A stretch of DNA of 64,000 bases, from positions 12,449,001 to 12,513,000 of the forward strand of contig OZ022502.1 of the NCBI GenBank assembly GCA_963989385.1, given 5' to 3'. The position numbers and the translations under genes were made by a program. Every line of letters starts with the position of its first letter. Positions within the stretch are counted from its first letter, which is position 1. Shown piece after piece: positions 1-11,700 of this stretch. A model generated the notes under the pieces. The model was not told the origin of the DNA. It searched no databases and was given only the letters and a program-made list of their open reading frames with translations. This DNA is from Ctena decussata. Its lineage: Eukaryota; Mollusca; Bivalvia; Lucinida; Lucinidae.

Positions 1-1891
1 TATCTATTAAAAATCGGTAGATAATTACAATATCTATGCACCGTCAAAAAATCTTTTTGTAAGGCGACTGTGCCCATAGTCAAATTTGCGACCAAAGACG
101 CGAAAACTCGCAAAAAACATCAAAATACGCCTACCCTACCCCATTTTATCGGCCTATTACATAACAGAGATAGGTTAATATAGAAAACCAAGTGCCGATT
201 CTGACAGTAGAGATGCCAGGCATACCAACTAGCAAAATGCCGCTGTTCTTAAGCGAGTTGGATTTTTTGCCAATCTACAGGGCCGACAAAGCAGGTTCAC
301 TTGCTTTGAATTTTTTGTTAAAATCAACAATTTTGACTATTTAGTCCATGGCAGTGTGACTATGTAGATCTTCTTTACATAAAAGATGTAAAGGAACTAT
401 GTTTACATAACACACTTTGCTTGTATTTACCAGTGTACCATTTCACATATTTTTTTTATTCCGGCTTCAATCAGGGTGGGGTTTGCCGTTTTCCAGTTTT
501 ACCGAAAATCCTGTTTTTGGACATTTTCATGAATCTATTATTTCAAAAAGCCAGCAGAGTTGAGCGTATTCAAGTGTTTTTATAAAAAAGCACATTACCA
601 GTTAAAGAGAATAAGATAATAAAATTGATGGGCACTCCATAGTCGGAAATTTAAGACGCTGGCAAATTTGACCACTGAAACAGCTTTGTAACATTTCTCC
701 ACTTCAGTTGATGTTGTCCTTCAACCATATTCCATAATTTATTACTTTACCAGACTAAATACTTGAACAAGATAATTATGGTTTAAAGAAATACATCTTC
801 TCCACAGCTTTACACAATGGTTCTACAAAGATCTGGTTAATTGAAATGGGACTGTGATTACCCCACCCACGTAAATTGCATGCAAAATTGTGAATAACCA
901 TAAACTGTATTTTATTGTCATTTTTTATGTCTGTTAAACCAAGCAAATAAGTAAAGAAGATAGCAACATAAGTTTCTTTATTTTATTTATTGTGGGCCAA
1001 GTTTTGCTGTCGTAACCATGGAAACAAGAAATGACAAAACAGACTGAACTCTATAAATATATTTGGCTTTCAATTGTTTAAATTATCACTCTGAAACAAA
1101 GCAATTATTTATCACATTGTCAACTTTTCTAAATCATCCTAGTTGATCTGAGATCAGTGTATTAACTAGATTTAAATTTGCTTGGATATGTAATAAAAGG
1201 TCTGATTAGATAACGACAAATAGTTTCAAAAGTACATACATGTATGTATATTCTGTGATACTTAGTAGAGCAAACTTGATGGGCTATCTTTTCAAGGGGA
1301 TGGTCTCCAGAGTGTAACATTAGTCTTTATATCTCAGAATAACTCTCTGGGTCTATTGTTATCAAATTCAGTGTTTGCCACCTTGGCAAACCTTGAATAA
1401 TTCTGTAGCCGTCAGTTATTTACGTTACCTCGATAAATTTTGAATATCTAAAATATTCATTGAGGTCAATAAGAAATGTGTTTAAACTATATAAGTGTAT
1501 CAAAAATAAATATTTTCTGTAAGAACTGTTGATATACTATAAATTAGACTGCACAGAAAACGGTTCAGAACTTTGGTGTTGTTATTTTCGTTACAATATA
1601 TCATGGATATACGATATATCATGGACCCCTGGAAATATAACTTATGTTGTTGCGTTTTGCATAGACCGTGAAAAATGCCCCAAAATGTTCAATTCTCTTA
1701 TTGTCCCCAATTAATATTTTCTAACAAAACATATTTGAGACCACTAGCTTTTAAACAGTGTCATCTATGTAATGTTGAACATCGTTATACCTAAAATTCT
1801 GACTTTAAACCAACGCAGTTGTGATAAATATCTGTATTGTTTAGTGAAATGAAACTTTTGCATAGTACCTACTTAGACAGAAAACAGTTAT
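1..1891. other. Non-coding, no feature recognised
   Basis: AT-rich sequence with only short chance ORFs and no recognisable domain, RNA gene or terminal repeat pair. Confidence 0.6.
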
Positions 1892-2010
1892 ATACAATAC
1901 AATACAATACAATACAATACAATACAATACAATACAATACAATACAATACAATACAATACAATACAATACAATACAATACAATACAATACAATACAATAC
2001 AATACAATAC
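1892..2010. repeat. (AATAC)n pentanucleotide microsatellite
   Basis: About 23 nearly perfect AATAC/ATACA units in a row. ORFs on both strands here are translations of the repeat and not genes. The tract abuts a sequence that looks like a retroposon 3' end on the minus strand, so it may have started as the simple-repeat tail of that insertion. Confidence 0.95.
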
Positions 2011-2066
2011 AAATACAATACAAATATTTTATTTCGTAAATAAAGGCCTCCGGCCCAAATTACACA
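2011..2066 (-). mobile_element. Possible 3' end of a minus-strand retroposon
   Basis: Read on the minus strand, a GGGCCGGAGGCC palindromic segment is followed by an A/T-rich stretch ending ATAAAATATT and then the long (TATTG)n tract. That is the order expected for a LINE/SINE 3' end with a short-repeat tail. No coding part remains nearby and the 5' limit is not visible. The call rests on arrangement only. Confidence 0.3.
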
Positions 2067-3229
2067 TCAATTATAATACAAACAAGGAGTGACATATGAT
2101 ATTATACAACATTATAACATATGATCCCATAATGCTTCTACTATATATGGATTGGGTAATAATATTAGCCATAAAATGCTACTACAAATGCACAAAAGAG
2201 TATTCATATTCTCATAAAGCAGTGACGGCTGTCAATACTTTTACACACATGGCTTCACCTGCACGAGATCTCATTTACTATCAAGTGTATTACGATTGTG
2301 TAGTTTTACAACAGTCTACCAAAAGTCCGTGCGAACTGAGTCTTGATACGTAACTAATGACTAGGAATGAAATCTAGTGGTTCCAAGTGAAACCTTGAAA
2401 TATTTATTAGTAACTTCTTATTGCCGCTAGAGGCGCTCTTTCGGTCACAGAGGTCACAAAGAAAAAATGAAATAAACAATGCGAACCGGAAATGCAGCTA
2501 AATATCTTGTTTTGCATGATTTTTTAATGGATTTTCTGATTTAGACTATTTTATATCTAGCGGGAGTATCTGCAGGTAAGTGCCAGATAAATATTACGCT
2601 TGAATTCTGCGAGTTTGAAAATTTAAATTTTGTCATGATAAGTTCCAATGCATTCCAAGGTCACTGCCATGTGCAATTTACTGTATTGAATGCATTTCCT
2701 AAAGATTCTGAACAATTCAGGCTGGCGCAAAGAAGCGCAGTGCACTTGTTTTCTGACTGTTTTGCAGCTGATTTTATGAATGGAAGGTGGGGTCACAACC
2801 TAGTAGTAACAAGTATAGTCTGTTTCAAACGTAACATGTGATGGAAATAACTAAAAAAATGCATGAAGAAACCGACAGACCGGAATTGAGTAAAACAGAC
2901 TATAGGTTAGAGGCTATAAATTTCATTGAGGAAATTGCTTTGTTTTCATATTATAGTATTTTCATGTTTACTTTGTTTATACCGGTAACTAAGGGAACAT
3001 ATTTTTGATAACTGCTTTGAATAAAGTTTTTTTTTTCTATTCTTAGTTAATGTGAAGGTCAAACTATATCACCAGTAGTCTATTTTTAGCCATAGTCGCT
3101 GTTTCTAATTCCTGTTAGAGTCTCTATATTTATGAACATATTCATTTGGATTGTGTACTATTGGAATATTCATGGTGACCTCTACATGTAAGTTCTATAT
3201 TTCTTGTACCGTACTTTTCCAAAATATTC
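2067..3229. other. Non-coding, no feature recognised
   Basis: Single-copy-looking AT-rich DNA. The short ORFs lack start context, domains or splice-supported extension. Confidence 0.55.
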
Positions 3230-4449
3230 GAGTGGCACAGCCGTTTAAACCACAGAAGTTTGAACAAGTACAACTCAGCGGGCATAAAATGCCGGACAAC
3301 ATCGAATCAACGATAATTCAGCGTACTGACGCTGAATGATCGCCGCCTCAACAATACTCCAACGCTGTGCGCCCGCAGACAGCATGGGCACTGCTGACCC
3401 AGATCAGACATCAAAAATAATAAAACCTGCGCCGCCATTAGTATACGAATATCAGGGCAAATACGGTACCTTCACGAAGTTTATAACTAACAGTTTTAAA
3501 ACAGTGCAACAGCACGACACTATCAGTTGGCGCACATTCCAGACCCTGGTCAGTCTGCTCTACAGAGGCAGTCTGATCAGGATCTTTAATGTAACGCAGT
3601 ATTTAGCTGCTTGTTACAGCCCGAAAGGACAGTGTTACTGCTTGGCACCGTCAAAAAACTAAAATTTCAGTTCCTGCTCGGAATGTTTCACAGAAGCTTT
3701 ACGCACATGACCTACAATGTTATAAGCCCAAGTAGAAGTGTCACGCCAATGACTTCGGCAAAAACTGAGCGGTAAATTTATATTCAACAAGGTACCGACA
3801 AGCACTGAAACTTAAGGCATGCGTAAGTTTACAATAAGCTTTTACAAACAGCTCACGATAAACAATTTTGGTTAACTGAGTGCAGCACACTACGAACCTT
3901 TGCTTGCCCAAGTATTTGCATCCCAGCATCTAGGGTAGATACGGTAAAGATACGAACATTTATATTTGCCAAGGTACGACAGAATGCTAACATTGCAGAC
4001 CCAGATCAAATGGTTCGGCCAGGATCTGCCATGCAGCAAATAAAGTATCGTAATTCCCTGACAAATACGACTGACGAAATAATTGTATATTTAACAGAGT
4101 GCGGCAGCTAGCGCAGCATAAGTATACATAACAGACCCTGATCAAACTGCTCCATTAGATCAGCTCGACCAGGATCTGCAATACTAATCGAGTTGTAAGT
4201 GTCTGAATAGCGTCAGCAATTGCGACGCATTATATGTATAACGAAATTGAACAGTATAAAGCTGTACGCTAGCAAGTACCGCGGACTCCGCAAATATTTC
4301 CAAAGGAGCAGTCCGAAGAAGCAGTCCGACCAGGATCTACAGTTTTAGTACATGTATTACAATCGAAGTATTTAATGCTACAAAATGAGAATTTTTACAG
4401 CAATGTAAGACAGCATGTCATAATTCAAAAACACTGCAGACCCTGGCCA
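3230..4449. repeat. Diverged tandem repeat carrying CAGACCCTGATCAG / GACCAGGATCTG motifs
   Basis: A motif pair, AGACCC(T/A)G(G/A)(T/C)CAG followed ~30-45 bp later by (GACC/TGAT)AGGATCTGCA, recurs at about 3541, 3999, 4134, 4295 and 4437. The last intervals are 135-160 bp. The units are strongly diverged, so this looks like an old satellite-like array of ~145 bp. It runs up to the left end of the foldback element at ~4450, so it could be part of it. Confidence 0.45.
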
Positions 4450-4453
4450 GATC

Positions 4454-4517
4454 GATCTGCCGGTGTAACGAAGTAAAGTGACCCCCATAGAATAACGACC
4501 CCCCGGTCATTATTCTT
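4454..4517 (+). repeat. Left terminal inverted repeat of the foldback-like element
   Basis: Nearly the reverse complement of 7601-7666. The match begins at GATC.TGCCGGTGTAACG and continues through the CATAGAATAACGACCCCC box to TTATTCTT. Confidence 0.65.
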
Positions 4518-5545
4518 TAAAGAAAAGTGACTCCCCGGTCATAATATTATGACTCCCCGGTCATAATATTATGACCCCCATACACGAAATAGATCGACCC
4601 CTCGCGAAGAATTGTGACCCCCATAGAATAACGACCCCGGTCATTATTCTTTAAAAAAAAAGTGCCACCCCGCAGGTCATAATATTATTGTCCCTCTAAG
4701 CGAAGTTAAGTGGCAATTAGCGAAAAAGAAAAGAACGTCACCCCCGTCTCCCCCTCCCCCCTAAAAACACACACACACACCGCCTTCCCCGCAACCACCC
4801 CGTACAAAAAATGATAAACAAATACAGGACATAAAAAATACATGAAATAAACAAATAAATAGATATAAAACATAAAGTCATACTTGGAATAAAAAAATAA
4901 AGTCATTCCGAGTATAGTGTACGCTCCTATGGCTGATACGATTACATTAACCCATTTAAGCCTAGCGTTGAGGCAAACGCTCAGACCAAGATCAGACGCA
5001 GCAGAAATAATCATCCGATCATTTTCATTGTTAGCATAAAATTTACAGCAATTTCTATAAAATGAAAAACGAGAGGGCCATGAGGTACTAAATCGCTCAC
5101 CAGAGTAAAAAAAAGTTCAGAGATCAAATTAGTGCCATCGATTGAACAGACCTACTATATGAATCCCAAAATGCTGGATATCATATTTTCAATATCATTA
5201 CATTTTGGGAAGAAGAAGAATTTTAAAGGTTTATAACACATGGGCATAACGGACATCTCGGCCATGTGACCAGAACCATTCAAACAAACCTGTTGTTTCC
5301 CTGACTCGTGGAGGCTTCATGTGACATTTTCCTTCAATTAGCTCAGTCGTTTCGTTTGACAGAGATGTCTGAAGCTGTTGAAATACGATCAAATAATGGC
5401 CTTGATCTTTGGTACTAAAATTCTTCAAATACTCATTTAGTTGATTGGCTATTCCAAAGTCTTCAAAAATATGTTATGACATTTTCTAACATAAAGAAAA
5501 TTTGACCTTGTTGTAAAAAGGTCAAGGACAATGCAATTTCATCAT

Positions 5546-5907
5546 CTACTGCAAGTTTTATTATTAGTAATACATGTACTTGTAGATGTTGTTGTTGCTA
5601 CTGCAACTGCTTCTGCTATCGTAGCAATTGTAGTGCTTACAAATTTCATGAAGAAAATTTGTTTTCGTGCTACTCAAGGAAATTTGACAAAATATTTAAC
5701 CCGGAAAAGGACCATACACATGTCATTTCGATTAGTTTGTGAATAAGTATCATTCTACTCAATGTACTTTTCTTTAGAAACTAATGGCCGGGTGGGGTTC
5801 TTAAAAAAAGTGACGATAAGGTGACGGGGTCGTTATTCCAGGCGGTCACAATTCTTCGTGAGGAGTGATAAGATTTTGCGTGGGGAGGTTTGTGTGTTTG
5901 GGGATTT

Positions 5908-5945
<38 letters not shown>

Positions 5946-6178
5946 ATGAGATTATAATGTTATGACCGCAGAGTCATAATATTATGACAGGGTGGGGTCA
6001 CTATTCTTTAAAGAATAAAGACCGGGGGTCGTTATTCTGTGGGGAAATTTCCTTGAGTAGCGCGAAAACAAATTTTCTTCATGAAATTTGTAAGCACTAC
6101 TACTGCTGTGATAGCAGAAGCAGCTGCATTAGATACAACAACATCAACAAGTATTACTAATAACAAAACTTGCAGTAG
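5546..6178. repeat. Inner inverted repeat, arms 5546-5684 and 6045-6178
   Basis: The left arm runs from CTACTGCAAGTTTT through a Gly/Ala-codon-like GTTGTTG.TACTGC stretch to CTCAAGGAAATTT. The right arm is its reverse complement with some substitutions and small deletions. The ~360-bp loop holds the GGTCATTATTCTT boxes and a GT run. A partial third copy of the arm lies at 6484-6528. The arms could form a long RNA or DNA hairpin inside the foldback element. Confidence 0.75.
5910..5944. repeat. (GT)n microsatellite
   Basis: Uninterrupted GT run of about 17 units inside the foldback-like element. The reciprocal (CA)n lies at 6437-6481, on the other side of the inner right arm. Confidence 0.95.
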
Positions 6179-6436
6179 ATAATAGTCAATTTGTGGTCAG
6201 TTAGGTGGGAATTATCATTTTATAGCTATCTTCGACGGTTAACGGGTGTCAGTATTTTCTATAAACGGAGTCACTTTTTCTATAGAATAATGACAGGGGG
6301 TCGTTATTCTATGGGTTCCCCATAGAATAACGACCCCCGGTCATTATTCTTTAAAGAATAGTGACCTCCTACACCGTCATAATATTAAGATTCCGCGGTC
6401 ATGACATAATATAGTAACGCCCCCACTCTTTCCTTC

Positions 6437-6444
6437 AACACACA

Positions 6445-6481
<37 letters not shown>
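6437..6481. repeat. (CA)n microsatellite
   Basis: CA run with a single TA interruption, the inverted counterpart of the GT run at 5910-5944. Shorter CA runs occur at ~4768 and ~6783, each in a comparable position next to the subrepeat boxes. Confidence 0.95.
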
Positions 6482-6483
<2 letters not shown>

Positions 6484-7600
6484 CCTTCCCAACAACATCA
6501 TCAAGTATTACTAGATGATAAAACTTGCAGAAGTTAATAGTCAGTTAGTGGTCGATTAGGTTGGGTTTGATATTTCATAGGTATCATCAAGGGGGTAAAC
6601 GGGAGTCAGTATGTTTTAGAAAGGGAGTCACTTTTTCTATGGAATAATGACCGGGAGTCGTTATTCTATGGGGACCCTATAGAATAACGACTCCGGTCAT
6701 TATTCTTTAAAATTAGTGACCCCCCCTGTCATAATATTATGACTTCCTGGTCGTAACATTATAACACCACCTACCCCCTCTCCACACACACACCCTTCCC
6801 ACGCAAAGATAAATAACTCCTCATGAAGAATTGTGACCGCCTAGAATAACGACCACCGTCACTTTTTCCTCAAAAAGCTGCCCCTGGTGATTAAATTCAA
6901 AGAAAAGTATCCTGGTCATTATATTATGACTCCTCTTCGCGAATTCGAATGACAATGCGCGAAGAAATTGCTTATTGAGGGATCAAAAATGATTTTTCGG
7001 TTTACTTCAAAATTTCCTTTCAAAAGGTGTTGCTCCGACTTCCCTATAAATAACACTTACCTCAATTTTAAGCAGATAGAGTAAGACTTTTGGTGTTATT
7101 ATTACTGAATGTATTGAAAATAAGCAAAGTTTTATAGAGATACTACCCCCAACCTGATATTTTTTTCAAAATCAACAGCAAAATCTCTGTATGGTACATA
7201 AGTCCACCTGTTAATACTAAAATCTTATATAACATTAACACCATGAGTCAAACTATCACATTGTCATGTATCTTAATTTGTGATATTGACTTTAATTTTT
7301 GAGGTTGGGACCTATATCTTGCATGCGATTTATTGTCTTTTGAAATCCATTTTAAAATTCATCATCAAACAAGAGAGTTGTAACAGAACCGGACACAACA
7401 TTCTGTATGCTATAAGCATTTATAAAGACACCATTGCTTCATGGGGAGTCATAATATTATGACCGCGGTGGGGCAGGGGGTCACTATTCTTTAAAGAAAA
7501 ATGACCGGGGGTCACTATTTTATAGATATCATTAGGGGGGGGGGGCGTTATTTTTTTAAAGGGAGTCAGTATTTCATAGAAAATGGGTCACTTTTTCTGA

Positions 7601-7666
7601 AGAATAATGACCGGGGGGTCGTTATTCTATGGGGGTCAGTTTACTTCGTTACACCGGCACAGATCG
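7601..7666 (-). repeat. Right terminal inverted repeat of the foldback-like element
   Basis: Inverted partner of 4454-4517. It ends TTACTTCGTTACACCGGCA followed by AGATCGAC, mirroring the left outer end. Confidence 0.65.
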
Positions 7667-7804
7667 ACGGGTGTCCACATTGTTTGCCCAGATATTAGCA
7701 ATAAATTACGACATAAAGTAGTTTAGTTATGTGGCTATTTCTAATTGCTATAATAATTCTTTCCGATGAGAAAAAGCACTTAACAAAAATTTGAAAACTG
7801 ATAA

Positions 7805-8245
7805 AACCGACGACTTCTCTTGACTTGACATTATAGAGTAAAACTTATTAGTTGTAATAATACCTCTATTCCACTGAGGTTTAAAAAGTATAACTTCCTG
7901 ATTTCTTCATAAGCGGGACATACAAAGCGAAAATGAAATTCATCTTCAACTACATATACATTTCGTTGAAGGCAAATTTGACAGAATCGTAAGCTTCGGT
8001 CTATATTCTGGTGTCTTCCCTTTTCGATCATTAAATCGAAAATTAGCTAATATCTTCCTGTATAGAAATGGTAAGTCCATTTTTAAATAACATTCAACTT
8101 CTAGAATGAGTTTAAAATGTTTATAATGTAGAGCTTTAGGAGAGTCTTGAATATCTGAGTGCCACTACATGTCATGCAAAGCTGAGATTGCCCTGATGTT
8201 CAAATGAAGCCTTCTTTGAATTAATCTGTACATGAAATATACTCT
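7805..8245 (-). pseudogene. Remnant of a non-LTR retrotransposon (LINE) ORF, C-terminal part
   Basis: The minus strand encodes, across at least one frame break, a stretch like YRKILANFR followed by R.QNIDRSLRFCQICL and VEDEFHFRFVCPAYEEIRKLY. The pattern C-x2-C, then VEDE.HF.F.CP.Y..LR, is the cysteine/histidine motif that follows the reverse transcriptase in many animal LINE ORF2 proteins. Only this C-terminal end is left. The RT core is absent upstream on the minus strand and the downstream frame is closed. The motif supports the LINE assignment, but the clade cannot be named from this piece. Confidence 0.6.
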
Positions 8246-8452
8246 TTCTCATTGACTTATAAAACTTTAAAGTTTAAACAAAACCACAAAATATCAAATA
8301 ACTGATCGTAACTGGCAGTTTTTGTACTCAGAAAGGTAACGTTTGCAACCTTTATTTGAAAAAAATCCCTGAGATTAAATATTGCTACTGCCAAATATAT
8401 GTTAGTTTTATTATTTTGAGATAAAAAACACGGCCACATTAAATTCACCCAT

Positions 8453-8960
8453 TTAATGCTTCGTTCACATGAACAAAGTTTCATTGTCGCAGAGACTGTA
8501 ACAAAGAAAGTTTGTCAAATATTTTGCGTTTACACGGAGCAAATTATTTGTTAAAGAAAAATCTGGCATAGAATCTTTGTCACATAAAATTCGGCAAGGA
8601 AATATTGCTGCCGTGTTTACACGAACAAATAATTTTCATCAACGTTACCTGGACAAACAAACTTTGCTCGTGTAAACGGCTAACTGTGCCACATTTTCTT
8701 TGTTAAATATGCTTAGTTCAAAATCAGTCTGATTTGATCATGAGCAAAGTTTTCTGTATTCATCTTCATGGCTTATTTCTTTGTTACATATTCTGTGGCA
8801 ACTTTTCTGTTCACACGGACAAATTATGTTCATCATAGAAATTTTACCATATAAATTTGGCAATGAAAATGTCGCATATTGTTTCATTCACACGAGCAAT
8901 TTTTTTCTATGCCAAACCCTACTTTGTTACAGAAACTTTGCCCGTGTAATCAAAGCTTAA
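8453..8960. mobile_element. MITE-like inverted-repeat element, copy 1 (TTAA ends)
   Basis: Begins TTAATGCTTCGTTCACA and ends TGTAATCAAAGCTTAA, which are imperfect inverted termini flanked by TTAA. The interior has repeated ACAAAGTTTC / GAAACTTTG and CATTTTCTTTGTTA / TAAAGAAAAAT pairs, making it largely self-complementary. It aligns along its length with the second copy starting at 9138. There is no coding capacity. TTAA flanks suggest a piggyBac-type mobiliser, but that is inference. Confidence 0.65.
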
Positions 8961-9137
8961 CTCATTGACAACCCCAAGGCAGAGCATCAGTGCTGGTGTA
9001 TCAATGTCATAGTTTGTGTTGTCAGCTTATCTGTCGTCTTCAAAAATCGATGTAATTTACTATCGTTCTGATGCATATTTGGCATAAATGTAAAAAAAAA
9101 ATAAAAAAAAAATAGGTGAACATTTTGTATACATACC

Positions 9138-9641
9138 TAAAGCCTCGTTCACACGACCAAAGTTTCTTTGACACAGAAACTATAACCAAGAAATATTGGC
9201 AAATATGTTGCGTTTACATGGAGCAGATTGTTTGTTAAAGAAAAATGTGGCATAGAATCTTTGTCACATAAACATTGGCAATGAATTATTTGCAGCCATG
9301 TGCACACAAACAAAGAATTCTCGTCAAAGTTACCTGGACAAACAAACTTTGCTCGTGTAAACGGCCAACTGTGCCACATTTTCTTTGTTAAATATACTTT
9401 GTTCAAAATCAAACAGATTTGATTATGAGCAAAGTTTTCTGTGTTCATCTCCATGGCCAGTTTTTTGTTACATATTCTATGGCAAATTTCCTGTTCACAC
9501 GGACAAATTTTTTCTGTCACAGAAACTTTACCGTATGAATTTGGCAATGAAAATGTGGCATATTGTTTCATTCACACCAGCAAATTTTACTAAGCCAAAC
9601 CTACTTTGTCACAGAAACTTTATCTGTGTAAACGAGGCTTA
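9138..9641. mobile_element. MITE-like inverted-repeat element, copy 2
   Basis: Begins TAAAGCCTCGTTCACACGA and ends CGTGTAAACGAGGCTTA-like, forming inverted ends. The body matches the 8453-8960 copy in order (TTACACGGAGCA, GTTAAAGAAAAAT, GGCATAGAATCTTTGTCACA, TTACCTGGACAAACAAACTT, CTCGTGTAAACGGC). The ORFs of 127 and 140 aa on opposite strands are by-products of the self-complementary sequence. Confidence 0.7.
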
Positions 9642-10077
9642 TGCTACTATCACACTGTTGCTTATCAGCTGCGTATTTCATAGAAATTACATACGCTTGT
9701 CGACTGCGAAGAACTGTGATGTATTTTATGCAAATTCTAGTCCTGCGAAGTACATGGCGTATGTGTGACGATTCCGCGATGTATCCATAATTTCTATTCC
9801 ACTTATCTCTTTTCGTACCTGTTTCAAGATTCCACGCATTGAGGCGTATGCGTGACACATGTGTGGCGTTTAATGGGTTGCTGTTGCGTAACTGTTGCAT
9901 TGGCACGGCGTTTCATTTTCAAGGGCAACGTAGCTACTGCATACTAGCGGCGTAAACAGCTGCGTATAAATGTTCCTGTGCTCTGCACGGCTGTTTATCT
10001 TTCCAAAGCAGTCAAACAAAAGGTAAAGGTACAGGATTCCCATTTCCCACAGTCAAACAAGTCACTAGCAAATCATT
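9642..10077. repeat. GCGT/ACGC-rich repeated segment
   Basis: Contains many short GGCGTATGCGTGA, GTTGCGTAAC and GGCGTTT-type words, resembling 11150-11700 (partly inverted) on the other side of the GGATATCC field. The CpG density is clearly above its surroundings. The two segments may be ends of one element, but I cannot align them convincingly. Confidence 0.35.
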
Positions 10078-10194
10078 ATGCCTCCAAAGAAGTATGCTCG
10101 GGGAGCACCAGGAGAACCGCGGAAGAAAAAGTCGGCTGCACTCACCAAGCTAGACCTTTGGGCACAGCCAGCTGTCATCCCTAAGATCCAGTAG
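10078..10194 (+). CDS. Possible short basic peptide or first exon (38 codons), unassigned
   Basis: ATG at 10078 opens a 38-codon frame ending TAG. It starts MPPKKYARG, has a basic cluster RKKK and then AALTKLDLWAQPA. The composition, a nuclear-localisation-like N-terminus, is more protein-like than the surrounding chance ORFs. There is no recognised family, no clear downstream continuation, and the frame sits between repeat segments. It may be the start of a degraded transposon ORF or chance. Confidence 0.15.
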   Translation: MPPKKYARGAPGEPRKKKSAALTKLDLWAQPAVIPKIQ

Positions 10195-10289
10195 CAGCAG
10201 CTGAGTCTGAGACAGCTGTCAAACTAACAGGGGGCAAAGAGGCCAGGACATATTGGTTGCCGTTTTTCTATGTATTCTCTATTTATAGA

Positions 10290-11045
10290 TACCTATAAAA
10301 TTTATGGATATCCATAATTCAAGAAGGTGATATCCATCATTCGAATAAGTGATCTTCATTATTAGTTATGAGTTTCCCTTATTCATTTATGGATATCCAT
10401 GGGTCGAATTAATAATTATCACTGTCCATAATTCGAATTATAGATACCCAATCATCTGAAAGATTGATGGATATGACTTATTCGAATTATGGATTTCACT
10501 TTTTCGAATTATGGATAGAACCATGGATACCCATAATTCTGCCAATTTATGGATATCACCTGCTCGAGTTATGTATATCAACAAATCGAGTTAGTAATAT
10601 CCTTAATTTAAATTTGTAATATCCACTTTTCATTTAGATTTCTGATCATCCATAATAAGAAAAAATTGATGTTGATGATTCGGATTGTGGATGTCAATAC
10701 TTTGGCCTATTTATGGATACCACTTATTAGAAATATGGGTATCAATAATTCGTCTTTGCAAAGAATAAGTTTAAATAACAAACCTCTACGGTGATTTATG
10801 GATATATATTTGAGGTATTGATTTCATTGATTCAGCCCGATTTATTGATATCACTGATTCAAATTATGGATCTCCATCATTCAAATTATTGATATCCATA
10901 ATTCAGCCCATTTAAAGATATCCATGATTCAAATTATGGATATCCATTAACTTAATTGGTGATATCAATGAATGGGCTGAATAATGGATATCACTTATTC
11001 GAATAATGGACATCCATTTATCAAATTCATGATAGCTATAAATAG
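10290..11045. repeat. Palindromic GGATATCC / ATAATTCGAATTAT repeat field
   Basis: About 25-30 irregular units of TTATGGATATCC followed by AT(A/C)ATTCGAATTATGGAT, each close to its own reverse complement. Spacing is roughly 25-40 bp with much divergence. No ORF or other signal is visible. Confidence 0.85.
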
Positions 11046-11149
11046 GGATTAGATGGTGAAACTGCACATCATAAAGACAGAGTTAAAAGTTATCTTCTGT
11101 GGTACTGCAGAAAGTGGATCTTCTAGTCCATGGCTATGAGAAGAATGAG

Positions 11150-11700
11150 AACAAACAAGAAAAATGTGTCCTCTGCCTGCGACTGTCGTGTTGACGTAGT
11201 AGGTACTCATGGAACGCCGAAACGAAATGGACAACGCAACACCTACCCAGCGGCTGCGCCACAACAGCGCAAGGTGCGTAGTTCGAACGCAGTTCCTATG
11301 CAGTTCATGCGCCACGCTACTCCATAGAAGCACTTAATAGATTCGAAACGAACGCCGTAGGTACGCAGTGAAAACGCTTTATACGCCATACGTACGCCAC
11401 AGTTACACCGTACGCGTTTCTATGGCGTACCAAGCGATCATGTTGCGTTACCACTGTGTCACTGCTGCGTTGTGTTTGCTTTTGCGGCGTTCGTGTGACG
11501 TATGTATGGCGTATCAAAGCTGCAACGCACGTGCGGCGTTTTTTTTCAAGCCGGTTTGAAAAAAATCGCCGCAGCCTGGCGTTCAAGGAGATCGTGCTGC
11601 GTATCAGCTTTCGTTGCTGTGGCGTTCCTTTCTTACTGCCACGTTATCCGGATACGCAGTACGTACGCAAGCTTATACGCCAATGTGTGATAACAGTATT
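11150..11700. repeat. ACGC/GCGT-rich segment, partly inverted
   Basis: Dense in TACGCCA, GTACGCA, GGCGTTC and GCGTACC words on both strands. Overlapping ORFs on both strands (60-94 aa) arise from this composition, so they are not called. The word usage is shared with 9642-10077. Confidence 0.4.

Larger units (their letters stand above)
4450..7668. mobile_element. Foldback-like DNA element with long subrepetitive inverted ends
   Basis: The left end (4454-4517) and right end (7601-7666) are inverted copies sharing CCGGTGTAACGAAGTAAA, the CCCCCATAGAATAACGACC box and the GGTCATTATTCTT box. Inside, the same boxes recur many times in both orientations (for example near 4620, 5800-6040, 6270-6420, 6630-6760, 7440-7620), always built from GGTCATAATATTATGACC-type palindromes. 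No transposase ORF is present, so it is non-autonomous or not a transposon at all. Foldback-type elements are known for long inverted ends made of short subrepeats, which fits. The family is not identified. Confidence 0.6.

Noticed and set aside
1837..2043. Repetitive ORFs across (AATAC)n
   Set aside because: Translations of a microsatellite.
5531..5746. 71-codon ORF with Val/Ala/Thr-rich hydrophobic start
   Set aside because: Coincides with the left arm of the inner inverted repeat of the foldback element.
9149..9768. 140- and 127-codon ORFs on opposite strands
   Set aside because: They lie within the self-complementary MITE-like copy and have no domain.
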